Positions 44,160 to 51,993 of a stretch of 64,000 nt of DNA are shown here, in pieces. The stretch's first letter is position 1; every line of letters begins with the position of its first letter. The DNA lies in assembly GCF_006385595.1 (NCBI RefSeq), contig NZ_CP041046.1, forward strand, positions 2,914,001 through 2,978,000, read 5' to 3'. A program made the translations under genes and the position numbers. The notes beneath the pieces were generated by a model. The model did no database searches, had not been told where the DNA came from, and saw only the letters and a list, made by a program, of their open reading frames with translations. Source of the stretch: Luteibacter pinisoli. Its GTDB lineage: Bacteria > Pseudomonadota > Gammaproteobacteria > Xanthomonadales > Rhodanobacteraceae.

Positions 44160-45407
44160 ATGAAGCCGCCGACCGACCGGGGGGATTTCAGGCAAATGGA
44201 TGGGGTGACGGGGCTGGATGTCCACACGCTCGGCATGATCGGCCTGGCGGTGGGAATCGCGATCGCACTGAGCTTCTCGCTGCTGAGCCTGGTGCTCAGG
44301 GGCATGGCGGCGCTTCACGTCTGGGCTGCCGCCTTCTGGCTGCTGACGTTTGCCGGCGCCGCCCAGGGCTATGACGAGAATGGCAGCTTCCTGTCCGTCA
44401 TCATCGGCAGCGTCCTGATCGCCCTGGCCAATGCGGCCATGCTGGTGGGTATCGCCATGCACCTGGGCCACCCCCTGCGCTGGCGCGTCCCCGCGGCCGT
44501 CGTCGCCGTTTTCCTCCTCATCCAGGTGGTTTTCATGGCCTGGCCGCCCAGCCAGCCGGTCGAAAGCGCCGTTTTCGGCCTGAAAAGCATCCTCTGGGAC
44601 AGCTGGATGGTGTTCCTGCTGCTGTTCCGCGCCCCGCGCGAGCTCAGGGCGGGCAGCCGGTTCACGGCCATGGTCTTCGTGGTCGATAGCCTCTTCTACG
44701 TGGCGCGGGGCCTGATCGCCCTGCACCCCGAGCTGGACTCCCCTGAGCTGGCCTCCCTGCTCACCACGTCCAATTACCTGTTCGGCATCCTGGCCACCTT
44801 CCTGCTCAGTACCGGGTTCACCCTGATGCTGTCCCAGCGGCTGGTCCACGACCTGCGCCAGGCGGCCGAGGTGGATGGCCTGACCGGCTTGCTGAACCGC
44901 ACGGCCCTGCTCAAGGCCGCCAACCCGGTGCTGCTGGCCAACCGCGGCCACTCACACGCCGTGCTCCTGTTCGACCTGGACCATTTCAAGGCCGTGAACG
45001 ACCGCTGGGGCCACGCCGGCGGGGACGCGGTGCTGCAGCACTTCGCCCGCCTGCTGCGCGACGGCGGCGTACCGGCCCGCGCCCTCCTCTCCCGCTACGG
45101 CGGCGAGGAATTCATGCTCCTCGCCCCCTGCACCAGCCCGAACGTGGCGGTCACCCTGGCGGAATCGCTGCGCGCCCTGGTCGAGCGCTCGCCCGCCCTC
45201 TACGCCGGCGAACCCATCGCCTTCACGACCAGCGTGGGCGTGGCCACCGGCACCGGGGTACACATCCAGCGTCTCATCGACACCGCCGACGCCGCGCTCT
45301 ACCAGGCCAAGCGGACCGGCCGCGACCGGGTCGAGGCCATGGTCTCCGAAGGTGCCAGTGAGGAGACCTCGCCGCTGGCTGAGGCGGCGGCGGGGCTCGC
45401 AACGTGA
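44160..45407 (+). CDS. Membrane diguanylate cyclase (GGDEF domain)
   Basis: A 415-residue protein. About six or seven hydrophobic helices fill residues 23-225 (near 23-47, 50-68, 78-100, 109-127, 143-156, 168-186 and 204-222). The GGDEF domain follows (about 235-395), with DGLTGLLNR, FDLDHFKAVND and an intact active site RYGGEEF (314-318). It should make cyclic di-GMP. The inhibitory RxxD site expected five residues ahead of GGEEF is missing, so product inhibition is unlikely. No sensor family is recognised in the membrane part. The ATG at 44160 lacks a clear ribosome site; the in-frame ATG at 44196 is a fair alternative. Confidence 0.9.
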   Translation: MKPPTDRGDFRQMDGVTGLDVHTLGMIGLAVGIAIALSFSLLSLVLRGMAALHVWAAAFWLLTFAGAAQGYDENGSFLSVIIGSVLIALANAAMLVGIAMHLGHPLRWRVPAAVVAVFLLIQVVFMAWPPSQPVESAVFGLKSILWDSWMVFLLLFRAPRELRAGSRFTAMVFVVDSLFYVARGLIALHPELDSPELASLLTTSNYLFGILATFLLSTGFTLMLSQRLVHDLRQAAEVDGLTGLLNRTALLKAANPVLLANRGHSHAVLLFDLDHFKAVNDRWGHAGGDAVLQHFARLLRDGGVPARALLSRYGGEEFMLLAPCTSPNVAVTLAESLRALVERSPALYAGEPIAFTTSVGVATGTGVHIQRLIDTADAALYQAKRTGRDRVEAMVSEGASEETSPLAEAAAGLAT

Positions 45408-45410
45408 CCG

Positions 45411-45704
45411 TCAGGCTGCGCGGGGACGGATGTTCTCGAGAGCGTCGCCGATGCGCCGTTCGGCCAGTTCCAGTTCGTAGTTGAGCTGGAGGTTCATCCA
45501 GCTTCGTGGATCGGTGCCGAAATAGCGCGCGAGGCGCAGGGCCGTATCCGCCGTCAGGCCACGCTTTCCATTAACCAGCTCATTGACCCGCGCCGCCGTG
45601 ACGCCGATGGCTAGCGCAAGAGCGTTCGCGGAGAGGCCCATGGGGCGCATGTAATCCTCTCGGAGAATTTCCCCTGGATGAATGGGCGGCAGTCGTTCGG
45701 TCAC
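45411..45704 (-). CDS. higA: HigA-type antitoxin
   Basis: A 97-residue helix-turn-helix antitoxin. It has the HigA N-terminus IHPGEILREDYMRPMGLS, the recognition region ALALAIGVTAARVNELVNGK and the family motif TADTALRLARYFGTDPRSW. The GTG at 45704 has AGAGG 7 nt upstream; a longer frame overlaps higB and carries unrelated residues. It follows higB by 10 bp, the toxin-first order typical of higBA. It should neutralise HigB and repress the operon through the palindrome at 45999-46025. Confidence 0.9.
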   Translation of the reverse strand: MTERLPPIHPGEILREDYMRPMGLSANALALAIGVTAARVNELVNGKRGLTADTALRLARYFGTDPRSWMNLQLNYELELAERRIGDALENIRPRAA

Positions 45705-45714
45705 AAGCGCACCT

Positions 45715-45993
45715 CTAGTGGTAATCGACGATTTCGACGGCGTGGACGTCGCCATCTTTCCAACGGAAGCACACTCGGTACTGGTCGTTGATGCGGATGC
45801 TGTACTGGCCGGCACGACTTCCCCGAAGAAGCTCCAGCCGATTGCCGGGTGGACAGCACAGAAACGATAACGAGGCGGCTGCGTTCAGCTGGGTCAGCTT
45901 GCGACGAGCGATGGGCGTGATGCTCGACCATCGCGCGACGCGGTAGCCGAGAAAGAGCCGCTCCGTGTCCTTATTCGCGAATGAGAGAATCAT
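45715..45993 (-). CDS. higB: HigB-type ribosome-dependent mRNA interferase toxin
   Basis: A 92-residue RelE/ParE-superfamily toxin. Diagnostic features are MILSFANKDTERLFLGYRV, the internal RRKLTQLNAAASL helix, PPGNRLELLRG and the terminal SIRINDQYRVCFRWKDGDVH strand pair. It cleaves mRNA on the ribosome when not bound by HigA. There is no obvious Shine-Dalgarno before the ATG at 45993; the operator palindrome begins 6 bp upstream. The module sits between two unrelated genes, with no other mobile-element trace. Confidence 0.9.
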   Translation of the reverse strand: MILSFANKDTERLFLGYRVARWSSITPIARRKLTQLNAAASLSFLCCPPGNRLELLRGSRAGQYSIRINDQYRVCFRWKDGDVHAVEIVDYH

Positions 45994-45998
45994 GCCAT

Positions 45999-46025
45999 AT
46001 CACTTATCGATTGTCGATAAGTGAT
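45999..46025. promoter_or_regulatory. higBA operator palindrome
   Basis: A perfect 12-bp inverted repeat (45999-46010 and 46014-46025, arms ATCACTTATCGA / TCGATAAGTGAT) is centred on TTG. It lies 6 bp before the higB ATG and likely overlaps the promoter, the expected place for HigA autorepression. Confidence 0.8.
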
Positions 46026-46079
46026 CATGTCAGGCACGGCGAGTGATCGGTATCGGGGAACGCTTACCTTTGAGCCGGG

Positions 46080-46853
46080 TTAGTTCGCGGCGTAGAACGG
46101 CCAGAGCCCTGGCGTCGCGTAGGCCTGTTGCCAGGAGCCGTGGCCGACGCCGGGGTATTCGGTGTACCGGACGGGCGAGCCGATGCGTTTCAGTGCCGCG
46201 GCCATCTGGCGGGATTGCTCCGGCGGCACCGCCTGGTCGTCGCTTCCGTGGAAGAGCAGGACGGGCGTGCCGCGGACCTTGCCTGCCACCCAGTCGAAGA
46301 CCGCCTGCGGCCCATCCTGGACCGGTGCGCCCCAGATCCCGCTCCAGGGCTTGCCGTCCCAGGTGGAGAACACCGCGCCGCAAATGATCACCAGGCCCGC
46401 GAATTCGCCGGGATGCTCGGCGCCGAGTTTCCAGCTGCCGAACCCGCCATCGGACAGGCCCGTCACGTAGGCCTGCTTCGGGTCGGCGTGGAATTCGCTC
46501 ACGGACATGCGCAACGTCGCCAGCGCGGCGGCCGCCGCGGTGTTATCGCGCCAGCTCTGCTGCAGATGGGCCTGCGGCATCACGACGACCGCGGGGAAGT
46601 CGAGATGCGTCTTCAGCCAGGGCGGCAAGCCCTGGGTCATCTGCGCGCGGTTGTCTTCGCCCTTCTCGCCACTGCCGTGCAGGAACAAAACGATGGGCGG
46701 ACGACTCGATGGCGTGAGCCCACCCGGAATGAACACCTGGTAGCGATAGTCGACGCCCTCGACCTTCGCGGCGCGTTCTTCGAAATGGCCCGGCGCATGG
46801 GCCATCGCCGTCGATGCCAGCACCGCGAACCACAACCCTGCCCATTGCTTCAT
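46080..46853 (-). CDS. Exported alpha/beta-hydrolase esterase (PHB-depolymerase/phospholipase-like)
   Basis: A 257-residue serine esterase with a signal peptide (residues 1-18, ending STAMA). The oxyanion segment VLFLHGSGEKGEDN, the nucleophile elbow GLSDGG, the Asp in LLFHGSDDQAVPPEQS and the His in YPGVGHGSW make a complete triad. The family includes feruloyl esterases and polyhydroxybutyrate depolymerase-like enzymes; the substrate is open. The ATG at 46853 has AAGGGAAG upstream. The neighbours (higBA on one side, a GFA gene on the other) give no hint of function. Confidence 0.82.
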   Translation of the reverse strand: MKQWAGLWFAVLASTAMAHAPGHFEERAAKVEGVDYRYQVFIPGGLTPSSRPPIVLFLHGSGEKGEDNRAQMTQGLPPWLKTHLDFPAVVVMPQAHLQQSWRDNTAAAAALATLRMSVSEFHADPKQAYVTGLSDGGFGSWKLGAEHPGEFAGLVIICGAVFSTWDGKPWSGIWGAPVQDGPQAVFDWVAGKVRGTPVLLFHGSDDQAVPPEQSRQMAAALKRIGSPVRYTEYPGVGHGSWQQAYATPGLWPFYAAN

Positions 46854-46967
46854 GACGCGCTTCCCTTGCTTGAGTGTGCGAAGCACGGTGCAAGAGGCAT
46901 GCCGTTCGCGGAAGCGCGTCGCAGCGTCATGCAAGCTGTCCGCGGACATCGCAGCGGACACTTTCGA

Positions 46968-47387
46968 TCATGCCGGCTCGATCACCACGTGGCCTATCCA
47001 GTGCCGCGCACGGCGCTCGAGGCGTGAGGACGTTTCTTCACCGTCGAAATCCACGGCGACGGGCTCGGGGAATGCGCCAAGGCCTTCAAACGTCCGCGTG
47101 TTAACCACGGCATGAAGACGGTCGTCGACCTCGCTGGTGCACACGGGGACGACGCCGCAGACCGTGCACACGTGGAAGTCGGCCGTATTCGTCCCGAAGC
47201 GATGCCGCGCAGCGTGAGCCGCGTCGCCGATGCGCACCCGCAACGCGGCGTCCGGATGCGCCGTCCACGCCGCACCGTGCTTCTGGCAGAACGTGCAGCC
47301 GCAAGCGCGAGGCTGCACGGGCACGCCATCAGGCCATCGCAGGTCGAACGTGATGTTGCCGCAATGGCACGCACCGTGAATCTGCAT
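46968..47387 (-). CDS. GFA-family (glutathione-dependent formaldehyde-activating enzyme-like) protein
   Basis: A 139-residue zinc-binding fold of the GFA/CENP-V type. The ligand cysteines are in GACHCGNITF, RACGCTFCQKHG and CTVCGVVP, in the usual spacing. The family name comes from Gfa, said to conjugate formaldehyde and glutathione, but most members are uncharacterised. There is no formaldehyde-oxidation gene nearby, so the enzymatic role is uncertain. Confidence 0.8.
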   Translation of the reverse strand: MQIHGACHCGNITFDLRWPDGVPVQPRACGCTFCQKHGAAWTAHPDAALRVRIGDAAHAARHRFGTNTADFHVCTVCGVVPVCTSEVDDRLHAVVNTRTFEGLGAFPEPVAVDFDGEETSSRLERRARHWIGHVVIEPA

Positions 47388-47492
47388 GGATCGTTTCCCT
47401 CAACGCTCTTCCAGCCAATGCCACGGCGGCTCGTCGAGCATACCCTGCCCTTCGATGGTCGTCTGGCTCAGCACCTTTGCGTCGGATGCCCG

Positions 47493-48485
47493 TCAGCCCT
47501 GGCCGGGGCCTGCCCGGAATCGACTGGGCGGCAGCGCGTGATCGCGCGACCACGCCCGGCGCAGCTGCCGCGACGACCCGAAGCCCGAGCGCTCGGCAAC
47601 CGCCTCCATGTCGAGCCGGGATTCGGCCAGCAGCTCGCGCGCGAGGGCGAGGCGCATGCGGCTCACGTACTCGCTGACGCTCATGCCCGCGTGTTCGTTG
47701 AACAGGCGGGACAGGTGGCGCGGACTGGCGGCGGCCACATGGGCCAGGGCATCGACGGACCACGCCCGTGCGGGATTGGCGGCCACCGCGTCCTGTGCGC
47801 GGTGGATCGCCGGATGCATGTGGTTGCGGCCTTCCAGCCACGGCGATAGTTGCGGGTCACCACCGGCCCGGCGCAGGTACACGACGAGGTAGCGGGCGAC
47901 GGCCACGGCGATGGCCGGCCCGACCGTGTCCGCCACCACGTGGAGCATCAGGTCGATGCCCGAGGTGATGCCGGCACTGCTCAGGCGCTCGCCATCCTCG
48001 ACGTAGAGCCGGTTCTCGCGGACCGTTGCGCCCGGGACGGCCTGCGCCAGCGTCTCGGTATCCGCATGGTGCGTCGTGCACTCATAGCCATCGAGCAGAC
48101 CGGCGCGACCTACCAGCATCGCCCCGGAACAGATCGACATCACGCGGATACCTGGACGCACCACTTTCGCCAGCCAGTCGACGATGGATTCTTCGGCCGC
48201 GGCATCGTCAGCCGGCGTCGCCCGGGGCTCGCCCAGCGGCACATCGGCATGCCCAGGCACCACGACCATCGCACCGTCGGGAAGGCGCGCCGGGAAGGCG
48301 CCGATACCGTCGATACCCAGGCCGATGGAACTGCCGACCTTGCGACGCGGGCCCACGAAGGTGACCTCGAAACACACGTCGGCCTGGAGGAGGTTCGTCT
48401 TGCGCAGCACCTCCACCGGCCCTGCCAGGTCGAGCAGGAGGACCCGGGGTGGCACGACGACAAAGACGGGCAGCACGGTGGCCAT
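47493..48485 (-). CDS. GlxA-type AraC-family transcriptional regulator
   Basis: A 330-residue regulator. The N-terminal DJ-1/PfpI-like (GATase1-like) domain (about residues 5-195) includes the nucleophile-elbow motif VMSICSGAMLVGRAGLLDG. The C-terminal double helix-turn-helix (about 225-325) includes AWSVDALAHVAAASPRHLSRL and EAVAERSGFGSSRQLRRAW. The ATG at 48485 overlaps the stop of the isochorismatase-family gene by one base (TGATG), so the two are translationally coupled. It probably regulates this operon, but the ligand is unknown. Confidence 0.85.
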   Translation of the reverse strand: MATVLPVFVVVPPRVLLLDLAGPVEVLRKTNLLQADVCFEVTFVGPRRKVGSSIGLGIDGIGAFPARLPDGAMVVVPGHADVPLGEPRATPADDAAAEESIVDWLAKVVRPGIRVMSICSGAMLVGRAGLLDGYECTTHHADTETLAQAVPGATVRENRLYVEDGERLSSAGITSGIDLMLHVVADTVGPAIAVAVARYLVVYLRRAGGDPQLSPWLEGRNHMHPAIHRAQDAVAANPARAWSVDALAHVAAASPRHLSRLFNEHAGMSVSEYVSRMRLALARELLAESRLDMEAVAERSGFGSSRQLRRAWSRDHALPPSRFRAGPGQG

Positions 48486-49045
48486 CACGCCGCCTTGTCG
48501 AGGCCGGCGCCGAGCGCCTGCTCCACGGTAGCGATACGTGCAAACCGGTCGGCCAGCACCAGCTCGGTCCGCGCGCGAATCTCGGCGGCGCTCCATTCGC
48601 GCCCCGTCACGTCCGTCATCGGGAAGGTCAACGTCGCCTCGCCCACGTAATCCACCGTGTAACCCAGGTCGGACGCATGCCGGGTGGTGGTCTCGCAGCA
48701 CTGTTCCGTGCGGATGCCTGAAACGATGACGCGCCGGATGCCGTGCTCGGTAAGCCACACATCCAGCCCCGAGCCGACCAGGGCGCTATGCCGGCGCTTG
48801 CGGAACGTCACGGTGGGATGGATGCGCAACGGGGCGAGCGTCGTCACGAAGCCCGAGGCCTCGGAGAACACGCCTTCGTCCTCCACGTGGAATATCCGGA
48901 CCACCGGCATGCCGCGCGCCTGCGCGCCATCGATGAGCGCCTGCTGGCGTTCGATGAAGGCCGCCACCTCGTCTTCGCGGAAGTAGGGGCGGTGACGAAA
49001 GGATTCCTGGACATCGATGACAAGAAGCGCGGTATCGGAGGGCAT
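48485..49045 (-). CDS. Cysteine hydrolase, isochorismatase family
   Basis: A 186-residue hydrolase. The catalytic Asp lies in LLVIDVQESF, a Lys in VTFRKRRHSAL and the Cys in GIRTEQCCETTTRHASDLG, the triad of the isochorismatase/nicotinamidase superfamily. The specific substrate (an amide or vinyl ether) cannot be assigned. The ATG at 49045 is the family start; longer frames lack similarity. It is coupled with the downstream GlxA-type regulator. Confidence 0.85.
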   Translation of the reverse strand: MPSDTALLVIDVQESFRHRPYFREDEVAAFIERQQALIDGAQARGMPVVRIFHVEDEGVFSEASGFVTTLAPLRIHPTVTFRKRRHSALVGSGLDVWLTEHGIRRVIVSGIRTEQCCETTTRHASDLGYTVDYVGEATLTFPMTDVTGREWSAAEIRARTELVLADRFARIATVEQALGAGLDKAA

Positions 49046-49148
49046 GTCGGTCTTCCGCTGGTGGCCGTGATGGACGCAGTCTGCGCCGCTTGCCGGCCAG
49101 CGGACAGCCCCTGCCGGGACGCCGGCCGGACATTTCACGCCACGCATG

Positions 49149-49178
49149 AAAACGCCCGCCCGGTTACCCGGGCGGGCG
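49149..49178 (-). terminator. Rho-independent terminator of the sedolisin gene
   Basis: An 11-bp all-GC stem (49153-49163 with 49168-49178) with loop TTAC reads on the minus strand into TTTTC. It lies 21 bp beyond the protease stop. Confidence 0.85.
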
Positions 49179-49199
49179 GGGGTTACCTTCCCTTTGTGC

Positions 49200-51692
49200 T
49201 TAGTTAGTCCAGGTCGCCTTCAGCGTCACGCCCGAAAACGCGGCGTAGCCGTTGAGCATCACGTAGTAGGTACCCGTCTGCGGCGAGGTCACCGAGCAGG
49301 TCTCGGTATTCCCCGTGACATACGGGCGGCAGTCGTAGCTCGACGTGGTCGGTGCCGAACCAAACTTCACGTACAGGTCGGCATCACCCGAGCCACCCGA
49401 GATCGCGATCTTCAGGTTCTTCGCGCCCGAAGGGATCGCCACCGTGTAGTTGAGCTTGGCGTTCTTCGCCGCGGACAGGCCCGACACCGCCACGCCATTC
49501 TGCAGGACGTTGCCACCACCGCCACCGGTCGACGTCACCGTCACCGAGGACGTCTTGGCGTTGGTGGCGCCGGCATTGTCGGTCACCGTTTCGGTCACGC
49601 TGTACGTGCCCGCGGCCGTGTACGTGTGGCTCGGGCTGGTCGCGGTCGAGGTCGAACCATCGCCGAAGTTCCAGGCGTGGGCGGCGATGCTGCCGTCACT
49701 GTCGGTGGAGCTGTCGGTGAACGTCGCCGTCAGCCCGCTGGTGGTGAAGCTGAAATTCGCCACCGGCGGCACGTTGGTGCCACCGCCACCGCCGCTCACC
49801 CAGTTGGCCTGCGCGTAGGTGTTGAGCTTGCCGATATCGAAGCTGCCGAAGCCGGTGGCTTCATCAAAGCCGGTCGCCGCGGTGTAGCCGTGGTTCTGGT
49901 AACCGTTATTGCCCGAGGTGACGTCATGCAGCAGCGAGGTCTGCGTCGGGAACGCGGCGTAGAACTTCGATGCCGGGAAGCCGATGGCATTGGCAGCCGC
50001 CGATTCGATACGTGCAAAGGCGCCGACAAACAGCGGCGATGCCAGCGACGTGCCGCCCACCTGCTCCGTCGAGCCGTTGACGATGATCAGCGCACCTGAC
50101 GACGAGGCCGCATCGAAGGCCAGGTCCGGGCCCACGCGCTTGCTGCTGGATACGGCGGACTGCCACGACGGCGCGGCTTCGTACAAGCTGGTGCCGCCGC
50201 CCGTGGCCCACAGGCGCTGGTTGTTGTCGCCCTGGCTGGGCGCGATGGCGGAGAGGCCTTCGTTCCACACCGTTTCACCCGACCACGTCGTGCCGCTGGT
50301 GGAGAGCTGGGTGCCACCCACCTGGATGACGTACGGCGAGCTGGCCGGCTCGCTGACCGAGTAATGGGTCAGGTCGATCTTGACGGTGCCCGCGGAATTC
50401 GCCACATAGCCGGGCGAGCCCGAGGTCGGATCCGTCGACCACTGATACACGCCCGCATCGCCCGAAGCGATGGAGAAGATCTGGCCCTGGGCCACCGCCT
50501 GCTGGAAGATCGCATCATCGGCCGCCTGCGTACCGGATTCCTCGGCAGCCGTTTCGTCTTCGCCGAGGGACACGTTGATCAGCTTGGCGATGTTATCGGT
50601 GACGGCCTTGTTATACGTGGCCGTGATGCCCGCGTCGGTGATGCCCGACGAGCTCGAGTTGCCGTTGGCCGAGGTGTAGAAGATCAGCTGCTTCACGCCG
50701 CCGGCGATACCGACGATGTCCTGGCTATCCAGGGACCATTCGCCGTTGGACTCCGGATCGTTGGCAAACGTGCCGCTACCGACCTTGGTGATCGTGCTGT
50801 TGACCGTGGCCAGGCCCGCGCCGGACGTGAAGCTATTGAGGTCGGTGACGGTCTGGGTGATCGAACCCCACGTGATGATGCCTACCGCGGTGTTCGTCGC
50901 GGCCGGCACGCTGCTGCCACCGTAGATCGCGGCGAAGTCCTGCGGGTGGTGCGCGGCGACCGCGGCGGCCGCCTGCGTGCTCGACGCCGGACCCGGTACC
51001 GTCACGTTCTCCGGGTGGTACACGTGATGCAACGTGTGCTTCACGCTGACGTTCTGCAGGCCGAGCACGGCATTCACCGACTCACCCAGCGAGGCAGGCA
51101 CCAGGGCCGGCGCATCGTTGGCGAAGAACTCGCGGCCGCCGGATTCGAAACGCTTGATGGACGTGTGGAAGCCGTTCGTTGCCGCGCCGGCGTTACCGTC
51201 AGCCGAAATGAGCAGGTTGTTCGGGGCCACTTCGATGTTGGTGAAGCCCGACTGCTGGAGATGGGCGACAACCGCATCCACCTGCGCCTGGGTCGGGCCA
51301 AACTGCGCTTTGAACTGGTCAGGCGTCAGGAACTTGCCAAACGCCGCATTACCCGGCGTGGTGACGTTGCGAAGGAACGTCTGCAGCTGGTCAGGGTTGC
51401 GCAGCTTCATGCCGATGACGACGTGCAGCGGATGGTCGGCAGCAAGCGCGGTCACGGCCGTGCCTTCGATCGACGGCTGCCCCGTCATGTTGAGCTTGTA
51501 ACCCGCGGCGACGGCGGTGGTCGCCGTGGTGCTCGCGGTGGAAACCTGCGATGTGGCCGCCGGCAACAGCGCGGCCTTGGTGTTCGTCGTCACCCACGCG
51601 TCCGCCGCGTGGCTCCCCATGGAGGTCATCGCGAGGGTGATCGCGACCGTCAATGCCGTCTTCCGTGTAACGCGAAAAGCATCGATCTTCAT
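49200..51692 (-). CDS. Secreted sedolisin (S53 serine-carboxyl protease) with PKD and PPC domains
   Basis: An 830-residue preproprotease. The signal peptide is about residues 1-30, followed by a pro-kumamolisin activation domain (about 65-225). The S53 catalytic domain (about 245-640) has Glu318 and Asp322 (NGEWSLDSQDI), the oxyanion Asp412 and Ser549 in GGTSLASP. A PKD domain (about 655-740, WNFGDGSTST) and a PPC domain (about 745-830, GDADLYVKFG) follow. Sedolisins are acid-active endopeptidases; xanthomonads secrete such enzymes, probably by type II secretion. Its terminator is at 49149. Confidence 0.93.
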   Translation of the reverse strand: MKIDAFRVTRKTALTVAITLAMTSMGSHAADAWVTTNTKAALLPAATSQVSTASTTATTAVAAGYKLNMTGQPSIEGTAVTALAADHPLHVVIGMKLRNPDQLQTFLRNVTTPGNAAFGKFLTPDQFKAQFGPTQAQVDAVVAHLQQSGFTNIEVAPNNLLISADGNAGAATNGFHTSIKRFESGGREFFANDAPALVPASLGESVNAVLGLQNVSVKHTLHHVYHPENVTVPGPASSTQAAAAVAAHHPQDFAAIYGGSSVPAATNTAVGIITWGSITQTVTDLNSFTSGAGLATVNSTITKVGSGTFANDPESNGEWSLDSQDIVGIAGGVKQLIFYTSANGNSSSSGITDAGITATYNKAVTDNIAKLINVSLGEDETAAEESGTQAADDAIFQQAVAQGQIFSIASGDAGVYQWSTDPTSGSPGYVANSAGTVKIDLTHYSVSEPASSPYVIQVGGTQLSTSGTTWSGETVWNEGLSAIAPSQGDNNQRLWATGGGTSLYEAAPSWQSAVSSSKRVGPDLAFDAASSSGALIIVNGSTEQVGGTSLASPLFVGAFARIESAAANAIGFPASKFYAAFPTQTSLLHDVTSGNNGYQNHGYTAATGFDEATGFGSFDIGKLNTYAQANWVSGGGGGTNVPPVANFSFTTSGLTATFTDSSTDSDGSIAAHAWNFGDGSTSTATSPSHTYTAAGTYSVTETVTDNAGATNAKTSSVTVTSTGGGGGNVLQNGVAVSGLSAAKNAKLNYTVAIPSGAKNLKIAISGGSGDADLYVKFGSAPTTSSYDCRPYVTGNTETCSVTSPQTGTYYVMLNGYAAFSGVTLKATWTN

Positions 51693-51993
51693 TGCGTTGT
51701 GTTCCTTCGTTTGCCCGTAGGAATGCCGCTCACATTGCGTGGCGGCGATGTCACTGCTGGCGTCGTGGCGCAGGAATTTGCGAATCCCCGGCCCTTCCGC
51801 CGTCTTTCCCCCTGTCGAACGAGCAGGCGGCTACGGATCTTTCGCGAACCTTTCCCGCGAGGCCTCTCGGTTGACGATGGGCCCGGTCTTGTGACGAAGA
51901 GCGTGCAGGTTCAGTGAATTCGGCAAGAAAGCGCGCACCCGTCAATATCCGTACGTACTGACGGATTCGCAGGTTTATGCGGACTGCATTTGG
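51693..51993. other. Intergenic gap ahead of the sedolisin gene
   Basis: This 301-bp gap lies between two minus-strand genes. It should hold the sedolisin promoter; AAGGA lies 10 nt before its ATG, but no convincing -35/-10 pair was seen. A 6-bp inverted repeat (CCGTCA/TGACGG around 51949-51965) with self-complementary GTAC bases in its loop lies near the end of the transglutaminase gene. It has no T-run. No gene is visible. Confidence 0.5.
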
